In this document: piece by piece, positions 32,729-44,400 of the stretch
Position numbering within the stretch: the first letter of the stretch is position 1
Layout: every line of letters starts with the position of its first letter
DNA from: Rufibacter hautae
GTDB lineage: Bacteria > Bacteroidota > Bacteroidia > Cytophagales > Hymenobacteraceae
Assembly: GCF_008271695.1 (NCBI RefSeq)
Contig: NZ_VKKY01000001.1
Location: 2,040,589-2,104,588, forward strand
Length of the DNA: 64,000 nucleotides
Direction: 5' to 3'
The notes under the pieces: model-generated
The model's database searches: none
Told to the model about the DNA's origin: nothing
Seen by the model: only the letters and a program-made list of their open reading frames with translations
Translations under genes and position numbers: made by a program

Positions 32729-34255
32729 CTAGAAACGGGCGCCCATGATGGCGGCGATGGTTTCTATGCCTTCCCAGAGGTACTGGATGCGCACGTTCTC
32801 GTTCTCGGCGTGCTGGTTGTTGTCATAATTCACGATGGGCACGGTAATGACCTTGGTCTCCAGAATCTCCTCAAAAAGGTACAGCGGCAAGCTACCGCCC
32901 ATGGATGGAATCAGAACCAGCGGCTCCTTGGTGGTGGACTGCACCGCCGCCTGAATGCTCCTGGCGATGGGCAGGTCCATGGGCGTGCGCTGGGCGTTGT
33001 AGCCGTGCTCTACCGTGATCTTGATGAGATTAGGATATTGGCGGCGGTCCTCCTCGGTGGGTTCGCGGTTGATGACGTGAAAACCGCGGCTTTTGATGTG
33101 GGCAATCACCTTCTCTGCCTGTTTGCGGTAATCGTTGCCTTTTACCAAACGCAGGTCTAAAACGGCTTCGGCTTTGGTGGGAATTACGTTGCTGGCCATA
33201 GAGCCCACGTTGGCGCTCTGCAGGCCGTTGATGTTGAGCGTGGGCTGCATGATGCCCTCGGCCAGGGATTGGTCCAGACGCTCGGGGGAATGGATGCCGA
33301 GTTCTTTTTTCAGCTGGGCATCCTGGTCAGGGATCTGGGACAGGGCTTTCTGCTCGGTGGCGGTGAGGGGCGTGACATCGTCATAGAAGCCTTTCACCAG
33401 TACCTGTCCTTTGTCGTCTTTCATGGAGGCCAGCAGTTGCGCCAGTTTCAAAGCCGGGTTGGGTGCCCAGTTGCCGTAGTTGCCGCTGTGCAGCGGGCGT
33501 TTGGCGCCGTAGACGGTGAGGTGCATGTTCACGTCGCCGCGCACGCCGTAAACAATGGTTTTTCTACCGGAAACGTGCCGGGGCGCGTCAATGATGATCC
33601 AGAGATCGGCCTGAAGTTTGGTTTTGTGCTGCCGGAAAATCTCGTTCAAGTGGATAGAGCCTACTTCCTCTTCGCCTTCAAAGAGGAACTTGATGTTCGC
33701 GTTTAAGCGCTTGCCCGTCTTGGTCAGCGCTTCGTAGGCATTGAGGATGGCCATGACGCCAGCTTTGTCATCGGCGGAGCCGCGGCCCAGAATACGCCAA
33801 TCGGGGTTCACGGCCTCGCCGGGCTTGTAGGGCCCCATGATCTTGCCGCCGCTTTCCAATGGGGCGGTGATGAGCACCGGCTTGAATGGCTCCACGCCCG
33901 CGTACCACTGTTTGGGGTTCACCGGCTGCCCGTCATAGTGCGCGTAAAACCCGATGGTCTTGGTAGCGCCGGGTGTCTTGATCTCGCCAAAAACCGCCGG
34001 GGTCACGCCCGGCGTGGTGCCGCTCAGCAGCTCGGCCTTGATGCCCCGGCTAACCATCATCTCCTGGATGAAAGCAGCGTTCTTCCGGATGTTGAGGGTG
34101 TCTGCCGAAACGTTGGGGATGGAGAGAAACCGAATGTATTCTTCCATAATTCTCCGGTCGTTTTTGCTCACGTACGCCGGGATGGTTTGCGCCTGCAGCG
34201 AAGGGGCGAGGCAAAGGAAAAGTAAACCGATGGTACTGGAGATGCTGAACTTCAT
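32729..34255 (-). CDS. Secreted M20/M25/M40 dipeptidase
   Basis: A 508-residue zinc peptidase with a signal peptide ('MKFSISSTIGLLFLCLAPS', cleavage after 'LQAQ'). Marks: 'GFYAHYDGQPV' (His and Asp), 'LGRGSADDKAGVM' (bridging Asp), 'FEGEEEVGS' (catalytic Glu and ligand), and 'MASNVIPTKAEAVLDLRL' in the lid domain. This is the carboxypeptidase/carnosinase-like branch. The frame opens at 34276, but the ATG at 34255 starts the signal peptide. With the neighbouring M20 gene it forms a peptide-degradation pair. Confidence 0.92.
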   Translation of the reverse strand: MKFSISSTIGLLFLCLAPSLQAQTIPAYVSKNDRRIMEEYIRFLSIPNVSADTLNIRKNAAFIQEMMVSRGIKAELLSGTTPGVTPAVFGEIKTPGATKTIGFYAHYDGQPVNPKQWYAGVEPFKPVLITAPLESGGKIMGPYKPGEAVNPDWRILGRGSADDKAGVMAILNAYEALTKTGKRLNANIKFLFEGEEEVGSIHLNEIFRQHKTKLQADLWIIIDAPRHVSGRKTIVYGVRGDVNMHLTVYGAKRPLHSGNYGNWAPNPALKLAQLLASMKDDKGQVLVKGFYDDVTPLTATEQKALSQIPDQDAQLKKELGIHSPERLDQSLAEGIMQPTLNINGLQSANVGSMASNVIPTKAEAVLDLRLVKGNDYRKQAEKVIAHIKSRGFHVINREPTEEDRRQYPNLIKITVEHGYNAQRTPMDLPIARSIQAAVQSTTKEPLVLIPSMGGSLPLYLFEEILETKVITVPIVNYDNNQHAENENVRIQYLWEGIETIAAIMGARF

Positions 34256-34510
34256 GCGCGAGATCTGTTTTGCCAAATAACGCGAAAAGGAGCCAGAAAA
34301 CGGTAGGTGCCAGAAGCTACCTTGGCGCTATCTATCGCTGGTTTAATGACTCCAGAAAAGAATCTCGGTTTGCTTCCAGGTTTCCTGCTTTAAATGGTAG
34401 ACGAGAGCCCTGCCCATGTTCTTTGTGGAAGCCTAACCTGCCCTTGGTGCGCAAGAAATCAAACAGACTCTTTTATATTGGGGATGATTACGCACCTATA
34501 GAGATAAGTT

Positions 34511-35695
34511 ATGGCCAAGAAGATAAAAGGAAGACGGGACTTTCTGAAAACCTCGGGGTTGGCAACGCTTCCCTTCCTGTTGCCCACCGGACTGTCTGCT
34601 TCTGCCGGGCTGACTGATTACGCCAAAAAGGAGGAAAACGTCAACTTCGTGACCGATGGGGCCATGACCTCGCCGCTGGAGTACGCCCGGGAACTGCAGG
34701 TCCTCGCAGAAAAGTACCCAGACGCCCAAGATACCTACGGCAAAGGCGGTGCGGTCTCCCGTTTAGAGGCTGAATTTGCCAAACTGACCGGAAAACAAAA
34801 AGCCATCTTCATGCCCTCGGGGACCATGGCCAACAACCTGGCCTTGCGGGTGCTTTCTGAGGGCAAAAGCAAAATCTTCGTGCAGGAAATGAGCCACCTT
34901 TACCGCGACGAGGCCGATGCCGCCCAAACCGTGCACAGTAAACGCTTGGTGCCCCTGGCGCCGGGCAAAGGAGAGTTTAGCCTGGCTGATCTAAAGGATT
35001 CTATCGCTTACCACCAGAAGGGCGAAGTTTTCCAGAGCGGCTTTGGGGCCGTGTCCATTGAGAACCCCGTGCGCAGAGCCGATGGGCAGGTTTTCTCGCT
35101 GGAGGAGATCAAGAAGATATCGGCCTATTGCCGGGAGAACCAAATCAAGCTGCACCTGGATGGCGCCAGGCTGCACCTGGCCTCGGCGTATTCTGGGGTG
35201 CCCATCCGGGAATATGCCTCCTATTTTGACACGGTCTACATCTCGCTTTACAAATACCTGGGCAGCAAAGGCGGCGCCATTCTGGCCGGCGACGCCGCGG
35301 TTATTGACCAGATGCCGCACCTGATCAAGATCTACGGAGGCAACATTTACCAGAACTGGCCTTATGCTGCTGTGGCCCTGGATAAGATCGGCAACATTGA
35401 AAGCCTGCTCCAGCAGTCCCGCGCCAAAGGAGGCCAGTTGATGGCCCTGATGAACGCATCCGGGAACATGAAGGTCAGCCCCATCCAGAGCGGCAGCAAC
35501 GTATTCAACCTGCAGATCACCGCGCCGGTGAACTATGAGAAGTTTGCGGCCTACTTGAAAGAGAAACAAATCCAACTTAGGATGCCCGACAGCCAAGGCG
35601 TGATCAAGTTCTTTGTGAATGAGACCATCTTGAGGAGAAGCAATGAGTCCATCATGGACGCGCTGAAAAAAGCGATTGGCTCGGCGTTGGCTTAA
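34511..35695 (+). CDS. Tat-exported threonine-aldolase-like PLP enzyme
   Basis: A 394-residue fold-type I pyridoxal-phosphate enzyme of the beta-eliminating lyase/threonine aldolase family: 'VTDGAMTSPLEYARE', 'YGKGGAVSRLEAEFAKLTGK', 'FMPSGTMANNLAL', 'LHLDGARLHLAS' and the PLP-binding Lys in 'ISLYKYLGSKGGAIL'. The N-terminus 'KGRRDFLKTSGLATLPFLLP' has the twin-Arg motif and a hydrophobic segment, so it should be exported folded by the Tat system, which suits a cofactor-loaded enzyme. Cytoplasmic threonine aldolases have no such signal. It would cleave 3-hydroxy amino acids in the periplasm; the real substrate is unknown. Confidence 0.85.
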   Translation: MAKKIKGRRDFLKTSGLATLPFLLPTGLSASAGLTDYAKKEENVNFVTDGAMTSPLEYARELQVLAEKYPDAQDTYGKGGAVSRLEAEFAKLTGKQKAIFMPSGTMANNLALRVLSEGKSKIFVQEMSHLYRDEADAAQTVHSKRLVPLAPGKGEFSLADLKDSIAYHQKGEVFQSGFGAVSIENPVRRADGQVFSLEEIKKISAYCRENQIKLHLDGARLHLASAYSGVPIREYASYFDTVYISLYKYLGSKGGAILAGDAAVIDQMPHLIKIYGGNIYQNWPYAAVALDKIGNIESLLQQSRAKGGQLMALMNASGNMKVSPIQSGSNVFNLQITAPVNYEKFAAYLKEKQIQLRMPDSQGVIKFFVNETILRRSNESIMDALKKAIGSALA

Positions 35696-35703
35696 GAGAT
35701 AGC

Positions 35704-35740
35704 GTTTTAGCCTCGTTTTCGGAAAAACAGGCCAAAAAAC
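35704..35740. repeat. Dispersed palindrome copy
   Basis: GTTTTAGCCTCG, centre TTTTCGGAAAAA, CAGGCCAAAAAAC, nine bases after the stop of the aldolase-like gene. Confidence 0.7.
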
Positions 35741-35836
35741 CAGTAGGTAAAGACGCGCCTCTCCAGCAGAAAACTTCCTGTGGGCAGCAGTCCATCGGCT
35801 TTTATGATTATCTTCCTTTGCTTAAACCAAACGTAC

Positions 35837-37723
35837 ATGAAACGCTTTTTTACGCTTTGTCTCTGCCTTGCTGCTACATTGTCTGCCTCGGCGCAGCAGA
35901 CCCAGAAACCACCTTTGCACGGCAAGAACTGGATGGCTATTACGGGTAAGCCCTTGGCGGCCACGGCCGGGTCCATGATTTTCCAGCGGGGCGGCAATGC
36001 CGTGGATGCTGCCTGTGCTATGTTGGCCGCTACCTGCACCATGTGGGACGTGCTGAGTTGGGGCGGCGAGACCCAAGCCCTCATCTATAACCCGAAGACC
36101 AAAAAAGTCATCGCCATCAATGCCATGGGGGTGGCGCCCACCGGTGCTACCGCGAAGTTCTTCAAAGGCAAAGGCTACAATTTTCCGCCGGAATATGGTC
36201 CCTTGGCCGCAACTACGCCCGGCACGCCGGGCGGCCTGATGCACATGCTGGCCAATTACGGAACCATGAGCCTGGAACAGGTACTGGCACCCGCGATGGA
36301 AATGGCAGCCGGGTACCCCATTGAAGCCCAGACCGCCAACAGTTTTGAGCGCGAGAAAGACCGCCTGAAGCAATGGCCTTACAGCAAAAAAGTGTTTTTG
36401 ACGCACCTCGGCGAGAAAAGGGAAGCCCCCGAAACTGGCGAGATCTTCGTGCAGAAAGACCTGTTGGCCACCCTCACCAAAATGGTGGAAGCCGAGAAAA
36501 ATGCCCTTAAAAACGGGAAGAGCCGCAAAGATGCCATCATGGCTGCCTATGACCGTTTCTACACCGGCGATATCGCGAAGGAGTTTGTGCGGGGCTGCCA
36601 GGAGCAAGGTGGTTTGATCACGATGCAGGACCTGGCCAAGTGGAAACCACTGGAGGAAGAGCCGCTCACCGTCAACTACAAAGGCATTGATGTATATAAA
36701 CTGAAGCAGTGGACCCAGGGACCGGTGATGTTGCAGGCCTTGAATGTGCTGGAGAACTTCGATTTGAAAGGCATGGGGCACAACAGCGCCAAGTACATCC
36801 ATACGGTTTACCAGGCCATGAACCTCACCTTCGCCGATCGGGATTTCTACTACGGAGATTCTTACTTTGCGCCGCAGGAACCCATGAAAGGTCTGCTCAG
36901 CAAAGAATACGCGAAGCAACGGGCCTCCCTTATCCAGCCTGACAAGAACAACCCTTATATTGGCCCGGGCGATCCTTACCCGTTTGAGGCAAAAGGCACT
37001 AAAAACCCTTATCTGAAGCTCTTGAAGCAGAGAGGCTATGAAATGGATACCACCAAACGGAACTTCGCTCCTACCCACGACATCCGGAACGGCTCTTCCC
37101 TGTCTGATTACCAGCAGCGACTGTGGTTAGGCACCACTACCGTGGAGGCCGCCGATAAAGAGGGCTGGGTGGTGTCCATCACGCCCAGCGGTGGCTGGAA
37201 CCCAGCCTGTATTGCCGGCAACACCGGTGTAGGCATGAGTCAACGGATGCAAAGTTTCGTGCTGGATGCTTCTTTAAATCCCTTCAACGTGGTAGAGCCC
37301 GGCAAAAGACCAAGGGTAACGTTAACGCCTTCCATGGCCTTAAAAGACGGCAAGCCATTCCTCTCCTTCGCGGTGCAGGGCGGCGATACCCAGGACCAGA
37401 ACTTGCTGCAGTTCTTCCTGAACGTAGCGGATTTTGGGATGAGCGTGCAACAGGCCTCAGAGGCGGCCAACTTCAACACCAATCAACTCTGGCTTTCTTT
37501 GGGCGGCACCAAAACCGAGGACCGCAAACCTAAACCAGGGCAGATTCTTTTGCATGACAGTACCCCAGAGGCAGTTCGGGAACAACTCAAGAAAATGGGT
37601 TACATCATGAGTTTTGATGACCGGACCAGCGGCCCCATCAACGCTATCTACTTTGACTGGAAACACAGTAGTTTCTGGGGTGGCTCAAGCAATCACGGGG
37701 AAGATTATGGAATAGGCTGGTAA
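35837..37723 (+). CDS. Gamma-glutamyltransferase-family protein
   Basis: A 628-residue secreted Ntn-hydrolase with a signal peptide ('MKRFFTLCLCLAATLSASAQ'). Family marks: 'GGNAVDAACAML', 'ATTPGTPGGLMHML', 'MNLTFADRDFYYGDSYF', and the autoprocessing site at 'LWLGTTTVEAADKEGWVVS', where the Thr that becomes the small-subunit nucleophile is conserved. The closing part ('GGTKTEDRKPKPGQ') differs from E. coli Ggt. GGTs split glutathione and other gamma-glutamyl compounds in the periplasm. The frame opens at 35780, but the ATG at 35837 starts the signal peptide. Confidence 0.92.
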   Translation: MKRFFTLCLCLAATLSASAQQTQKPPLHGKNWMAITGKPLAATAGSMIFQRGGNAVDAACAMLAATCTMWDVLSWGGETQALIYNPKTKKVIAINAMGVAPTGATAKFFKGKGYNFPPEYGPLAATTPGTPGGLMHMLANYGTMSLEQVLAPAMEMAAGYPIEAQTANSFEREKDRLKQWPYSKKVFLTHLGEKREAPETGEIFVQKDLLATLTKMVEAEKNALKNGKSRKDAIMAAYDRFYTGDIAKEFVRGCQEQGGLITMQDLAKWKPLEEEPLTVNYKGIDVYKLKQWTQGPVMLQALNVLENFDLKGMGHNSAKYIHTVYQAMNLTFADRDFYYGDSYFAPQEPMKGLLSKEYAKQRASLIQPDKNNPYIGPGDPYPFEAKGTKNPYLKLLKQRGYEMDTTKRNFAPTHDIRNGSSLSDYQQRLWLGTTTVEAADKEGWVVSITPSGGWNPACIAGNTGVGMSQRMQSFVLDASLNPFNVVEPGKRPRVTLTPSMALKDGKPFLSFAVQGGDTQDQNLLQFFLNVADFGMSVQQASEAANFNTNQLWLSLGGTKTEDRKPKPGQILLHDSTPEAVREQLKKMGYIMSFDDRTSGPINAIYFDWKHSSFWGGSSNHGEDYGIGW

Positions 37724-37782
37724 GTAGTTTGGCTCTCAATTGAGCATTTTCTTCTGACCAAGCTTCTTTCTGGCAATTTGCA

Positions 37783-37836
37783 ACGATAGCCCTGCGGCGC
37801 TCTTCACTGAAGAGGATTGCAGGGCTATCGTTTTTG
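37783..37836 (+). terminator. Terminator after the GGT gene
   Basis: Stem CGATAGCCCTGC (37783-37794) with GCAGGGCTATCG (37819-37830) and TTTTTG. Confidence 0.85.
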
Positions 37837-38067
37837 TGTTTACACCCTCCTTTTTTCATTTTAGCCTTTATAGATTGCCAATGATTTAAGGTGAACCTGT
37901 GTCTCTAAGGATAGTATCAAGTCAAATGATCTCTGCTATAGGAGATTGCCATTCCACCATGTAAAGGAATGTTGAGAAACTTAAACGAGCACTTACATTT
38001 TCTTTTGTCTGGGCGTGCCATGGGGTAGGAGGAGTTGTCAGGCCCATGATTGGTAGCAACCTAGTTT

Positions 38068-38103
38068 GTTTTGAGCCTAAATTTGGAGAAGTAGCCCTAA
38101 AAC
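38068..38103. repeat. Dispersed palindrome copy (degenerate)
   Basis: GTTTTGAGCCTA, centre AATTTGGAGAAG, TAGCCCTAAAAC, upstream of the 2213-aa adhesin. Confidence 0.55.
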
Positions 38104-38245
38104 GAGCCTGCTAGTCTTTTTTAGGTTGGTCCTTTCTTATCGTAAGACAGTTTTCTTTCCGAATTGGTATGTCATGGTATGTTTATGCTTGTAATAAGTA
38201 TATTTTATATTAAATAATAAATATTAATGACGGTAAACTAGATTT

Positions 38246-38265
38246 AACTCAGGATATCTTGAGTT
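38246..38265. promoter_or_regulatory. Operator-like 20-bp palindrome
   Basis: AACTCA-GGATATCT-TGAGTT is a near-perfect inverted repeat (one mismatched pair) about 195 bases upstream of the adhesin start, in the AT-rich leader. No cognate regulator is adjacent. Confidence 0.35.
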
Positions 38266-38460
38266 GATTCTAGGTCTATGACCACGTTGCCTTTGTTGGA
38301 GGCTAGATTATATATAATATAAACTATTCCTTTTTTAATTTTAAATATCACTTAAGTGGTAATTATTAAATTGTGTTCTTATATTTAGCCAACGTTGAGA
38401 GTTTCTCTCAGCCCTCTTAAGTAGCATATTCCCCCTTCTGTACAATATATTAATGATTCT

Positions 38461-41400
38461 ATGGCACAATTCTACCGTAGCCTAGCTTTTGCGTGCTTTC
38501 TACTTCTGTTTTCTTGTGTACAGCTACTGGCACAGGACTGTGATGTTGCCATAACTCCGGTAGGACCCGGGGCGATTTGCCCTGGTAGTGGTCAGGTGGT
38601 ATTAGAAGCTGCCTCAACCAGTGCAGGCGCCACTTTCCAATGGCAAAAAGATGGCGCTGACCTTCCTGGCCAGACCAATAATAGATTAACGGTCACTGCT
38701 GTTGGAGATTACACTGTATTGGTGAAAGGCACCACTTGCTTTGAGAAGGTCTCTTCCCCTTTTAAAGTCGTGACCAGTGCCAATCCCACCGCCGATTTCA
38801 CCTTTACCGATAATGTCTGCTCCGGGTCTAATGTAAGATTCACAGCTTCTCCTACGGGGGCAGGTTATAAATATGAGTGGGACTTTGGTGACCCTTCCTC
38901 CGGAACCGGTAATACAGGCAATCAGCAGGAGGTCAACCATACCTTTGTCTCCAATGGTACCGGCGTGGTGAAATACCAGATCAAGCTAAAAGTGACCAAT
39001 GCAGGCGGTTGTGCCAGCGAAATCACCAAAGAGCTTACGGTAAACCAGCGGGCAGATCCGTCTCTGGAAGATGTACTGGCCACCCAGAACTTCACCCTCC
39101 CTTTTACTAATTGCGCCTCCACGGCTTCAAATTACCTGCTAAAGGTCCGGAACACTTCCGCTACCAAGGCTACGAACCGGGCCTATACCATTGATTGGGG
39201 TGATGGGCAAATCCAGAACTTTCCAGCTTCTTTTGAGGAAGCAGAGCACACCTATACCACGCAGGGGGAGTTCAACTTGAAATTAGTTATCGCCGGGCCT
39301 AATTGCACCTCCACTAAGAACATAAAAGTATTCAACGGAAGCAATCCAAGCCTTACTGTAGGTAGCCCTGGAAGTACAGTGGGGTGTGCTCCAGTTACCT
39401 ACACATTTCCCATCTCTGGTATCGCAAATAATCCTCCCGCCACCATTTATACCTTCCAATTTGATGATGGCTCTCCGTCATATTCGTTCACGCAGGATAA
39501 TGTGCCTTCCAGTCTTACCCACACGTTTTTAAAGAGTTCTTGTAACAATGGTGGTACGGATGCCTTCAAGATGATTGCCACCGCTAAGAACCCATGCGGA
39601 ATCACTACAGTGATCGTGAGCTCCATCTTTATTGCCGCCACACCAAAGGCTAGGTTTGAAATAAATCCTAAGAGTCCTACTGGCTGTATCAACACTTCTT
39701 ATACCCTAAAGAATACCTCTGATCCAGGAGCCAACTTACTTGGATTTGGGTCCTGTAATAACAATGCTAATTATCTATGGGAAATAAGCCCGGCTACCGG
39801 GTGGAATCTTACTACCGGTACCCTTACGTCGCAAAGTCCAGTCATAAACTTTACCAATAAAGGTGATTACAGCATTAAGCTTAAGGTGACCAATAGTTGT
39901 AATTCCCATGACACTACCATGGTCTTTTCGATTATTGACCCACCTATTGCTGATTTCACGACTATCTTAAATCCTGCAAATGGCTGTACGAACCTGGAGG
40001 TGGCTACCTCCAATCAGTCTGTAGGCGAGCAGTTGACGTATCTTTGGTCTGTTTTCCCTAGTTCTGGTTATACCATTACGTCTGGGTCGCTCACCAGCAA
40101 AGACCCGGTCTTTAACTTTTCCGCTGCCGGACTCTATACACTCAAATTAGAAACCACCAACCCCTGCGGAGTCAGTAGGGACAGCACGCAAATAAAGGTG
40201 AACTCGCTACCCACGGTTACCTTGCCGGCGCCGCGGGAACTCTGCGAGCCACAGGCCATTCCATTCACCACTGCCAATGTGCTCCATACGCCGGTGTACG
40301 AAGCGAATTTCGGCACCATATCCGCCTATAAATGGACAGTGAGCGGACCCAGTGGTGCTACGTTTGTGGCAGGTTCCTCTGAAACGTCGCAGTACCCTAC
40401 TATTGATTTCGCCAATCCAGGAACGTACACGGTTACGGTCACAGCCACCAATGAATGCGGGGTCTCGGCAGCGGCCTCACAGGAAATTACCATCAGGGAA
40501 TTGCCGGTGCCTCCAACGGTGGCCAACATGACTATCTGCCAAGGCGAGACGGTTACTCTAACAGCTACCGGGGGGGCAACTGGTACCACTTACCGGTGGT
40601 ATGAGGTGGCTTCTGGAGGGAGTCCGGTGTTTACAGGTGATGCTTTTACCCCAGCTCCCGACCTTACTGCCACTACCACTTATTATGTAGAGGCAGTTAG
40701 CGGATTCAACTGTGTGAGCGCCACTAGGACCGCCGTGACCGTAACCGTCTTGCAGGGTGTTACCAATAATACTATCACTGCCCAGTCCGCCATGGCCATT
40801 TGCGAAGGGGTATTGCCGGGGACCATTACTGGATCTCAGCCATCCGGCGGGGATGGGGCGCCTTACCAATATAAGTGGCAGATCAGTATAGATGGGGTAA
40901 CATTCACAGACGCTCCGGGGGCTAATACCGAAAGAGATTACACCCCAGGGCTGATTTCCCGCAATACTTGGTTTAGAAGGACCATTTCTTCACAAAGGTG
41001 CCAGGTGCATGAAAGCAATGTGGTGGCATTTACCTTTAGCCCAACCCCGGCAGCGCCCGTCCTTACCTTGAATGACGTAGCCATTTGCGAGGGTCAGCAG
41101 GCTAAGATATCGGTGAACCCACTGGCTGGGTTTACTTACAGGTGGTATACGGCCAACTCCGGCGGTACTTTGGTGACTACGGGGGAATCCTATACTACTC
41201 CCGTCCTGGTTCGTGACACGGTGTTTTACGTGGAGGCCATCAATGAAAACAATTGCGTTAGCACCTCCCGGGCAGAAGTGCGGGTGAGGGTGGCACCAGC
41301 CATTGCAGGCAATACCATTAGCGGAGCCCAAGAAATCTGTACCGGGCAAACCCCCGCAGGTTTAACTGGCTCTCAGCCGACCGGGGGTAATAACTCCTTT

Positions 41401-44400
41401 ACCTATGCCTGGGAGAGCAGCACAACTTCCGGAACCTCTGGGTTTGCGCCCATTGCAAACGCTAACGCAAAAGATTATTCGCCGGCTGCCCTTACCTCTA
41501 CCACCTGGTTTCGGAGGGTAGTAAGCTCAGCGGGCTGCGTTACCACAAGCGCAGCGGTTGAAGTGACAGTGCGACCTGATATCACGGATAATACAGTGTC
41601 CTCGGGCCAAGTTGTTTGTGCAGGAAGTGTTCCCACAGGCTTTACCGGCTCTCAGCCTATGGGCGGAACTAATGCCTATACCTACCAATGGGAGAGCAGT
41701 ACTGCTTCTGCTTCAAGCGGTTTTTCTGCCATTGCCGGTGCTACGGGGAAAGACTTTGCGCCTACTAGTGCGATTACCCAGAATACCTGGTTCCGGCGGG
41801 TGGTAGAGTCTGGTACATGCCAGAGAAATGAGAGTGCCGCCATTTTGGTGGAAGTGCAGCAGCCCATTGCCGGGAACGCTATTTCAGCGGATCAAACCAT
41901 CTGTTCAGGGGAAGCGATCCAGACGCTGGTTGGGGCTGAGCCTACCGGAGGCAGCGGAACCTATGCCTATGTCTGGGAGCAAAGCACTACCTCCGCTACT
42001 GCTGGGTTTAGCCCTGTTGCCAACGCCAGTGGACGTGATTTAGAGCCTGCCACCCTCACCGCTACTACCTGGTTCAGGCGGGTGGTGACGGCGGGAGCCT
42101 GCGAGCCAAGCATCAGTAATGTGGTGCAGGTAACGGTAAGCCCTCCCTTGGCTAATAACGTCATCATCAATGGGCAGCTGCAGGTTATCTGTACTGGTTC
42201 TACCCCAAGCCCTCTTCAGGGGGCACAACCTTCTGGAGGTGATAATAACTTTACTTTCCAGTGGGAGCAAAGCACTGACGGTACAACTTACGCAGACATT
42301 GCCGGAGCCACAGATATAAGCTATGCGCCAGGTTCACTTACCCAAACCACCTGGTTCAGACGGAAAGTCTTATCGCGCACTTGTACCTCTACAAGTCCGG
42401 AGGTGAAAGTGGAAGTGCAGCAGCCCATCGCAGATAACAACATCACCGGGGAGCAGACCATTTGCGCAGGTTCTGCCGCGCAGGCTCTGACGGGTACGCA
42501 GCCAACCGGCGGATCGGGAGTCTATACATACCAATGGGAAGCAAGTACCGATGGTGCCACCTTCGCGGCTGTGTCTGGCGCCACCCAAGCGGAGTATACG
42601 CCATCCGGACTCAATGAAACCATGTGGTTCAGAAGGAGAGTGGAAGGTGGGGCATGTGACGCCAACTTTAGCAATATGGTCAAAGTGACGGTGACCGTGC
42701 CGGTAACGAACAACACCATCAGTTCGGCCCAAAGGATATGCAGTGAAACCGCGCCGCAGAAATTAACTGGCTCTGTACCTTCCAGTGGTCCGGGTGCTGT
42801 GTTTGCCTATGTTTGGGAAAGCAGTACCACCTCTGCCACCGCTACAAACTTTATGCCTATTGCCGGAGCAACAGACGTGGACTATGCGCCTGGCGTGCTT
42901 ACCCAGACTACGTGGTTCAGGAGAGTGGTTTCTACAGGTGGCTGTACCAATATCTCAGCAGTGGTGCAGATCACGGTAGAACCATTGCCGCCTGCTCCTT
43001 CAGTTGCAACTCAGGTGATTTGCGAGAACACCAAAGCAACCTTAGTGGTGACTGGTGCAGGGGCAGACCTCTACCAATGGTTCGCTGAAGCCACAGGAGG
43101 TGTCGCTTTGGGCCAAGGTGCCTCCTTTACCACGCCGGTGCTTACCGCTTCCACAACATATTATGTGCAGGTAACCAATGCACTGGGCTGCGCCAGCCCT
43201 CGGGCGGCGGTTCTGGTGACGGTAAACCAAAACATCGGCAACAATATTGTTTCTTCAGATCAGGCGCTATGCGTGGGTTCGTCCCCTAGCCTGCTTACCG
43301 GAACGGTGCCTTCCGGCGGAGATGGCGTGTATACCTATCTATGGGAAAGCAGCACGGTTGGGCCTGATGCCGGATTTGCCCCGGCGCCTGGGAACAATAC
43401 CAGTGATACCTATCTGCCCACCAATATTACCAAGCCCACCTGGTTCAGGAGAAGGGTAACTGCCGGTCCTTGCCTACCCAGCGTAAGTGCGCCTGTAAGA
43501 ATCTCTATCAGTCCGGTGATTACGAATAACCGGATTTCGTTCCCGCAGTCTACCTGTTCTGGCACACCGCCAGCGCCGCTTACCGGTACGCAGCCGCAAG
43601 GTGGTGACAGAACCTATACCTACCTATGGGAAAGCAGTACCACTGGTTCTACCGGAGGTTTTGCCGCTGCCAGTGGCAATAATGCGGAAAGCAGCTACCA
43701 ACCCGAGAGCCTTACCCAAACTACCTGGTTCAGACGCACCGTGTTTTCCGGCGGGTGTTCGCTTACCTCAGCAGTGGTGCAGATAACGGTGGTGCCCATT
43801 ATTAGCGGCAATACCATCACCGCCGACCAAACCATCTGCCGCGGCGATGCCGTGCAGCCGCTTACGGGTGCTACGCCAACCGGCGGCAATGGTACCTATG
43901 TCTACCAATGGGAAAGCAGCTCCGATGGAATTGTATTCGCGGCCGCGCCCGGTGACAATAAGAAAGCCACCTACTCTCCCGGTGCGGTGAGGACCACTAC
44001 CTGGTTCCGGCGTACCGTGACTTCTTTCCCCTGTTTGGAAAGCAAAAGCGCACCCGTGAAAATAACGGTGATCACGCCTATCACCAACAATGCCATCCAG
44101 ACAGAGCAGGAGATTTGCGCCCAGATGACCCCGGCCCTATTGCAGGGATCTACACCAGCCGGCGGCGGTCCCGATATGACTTACCAATGGGAAGTCAGCA
44201 CCGATGGTCCAACAAGTGGCTTCACTCCTGCGCCGGGTACCAATAACGGGGTAAACTACCAGCCAGGGGTTCTAACCAAAACCTCCTGGTTCAGGAGGGT
44301 GGCAGTGTCTTTGCCTTGCCAGAACCAGTCCAGCAATGTGGTGCGCATCAAGGTGAACCCGTTGCCTGCGGAACCTACCTTGGTGACAGTGAACCCAAGG

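Larger units (their letters stand above)
37837..38460. other. Long gene-free leader upstream of the adhesin
   Basis: About 620 bases, strongly AT-rich from about 38160 onward. It holds one palindrome copy and a 20-bp operator-like palindrome. A TATATTTA near 38384 is one base from the -7 element. No small gene was supported. Confidence 0.5.

Noticed and set aside
35822-37078. A 418-codon minus-strand frame antisense to the GGT gene
   Set aside because: It is the shadow of a GC-rich gene; the plus-strand product has a full GGT pattern and a signal peptide.
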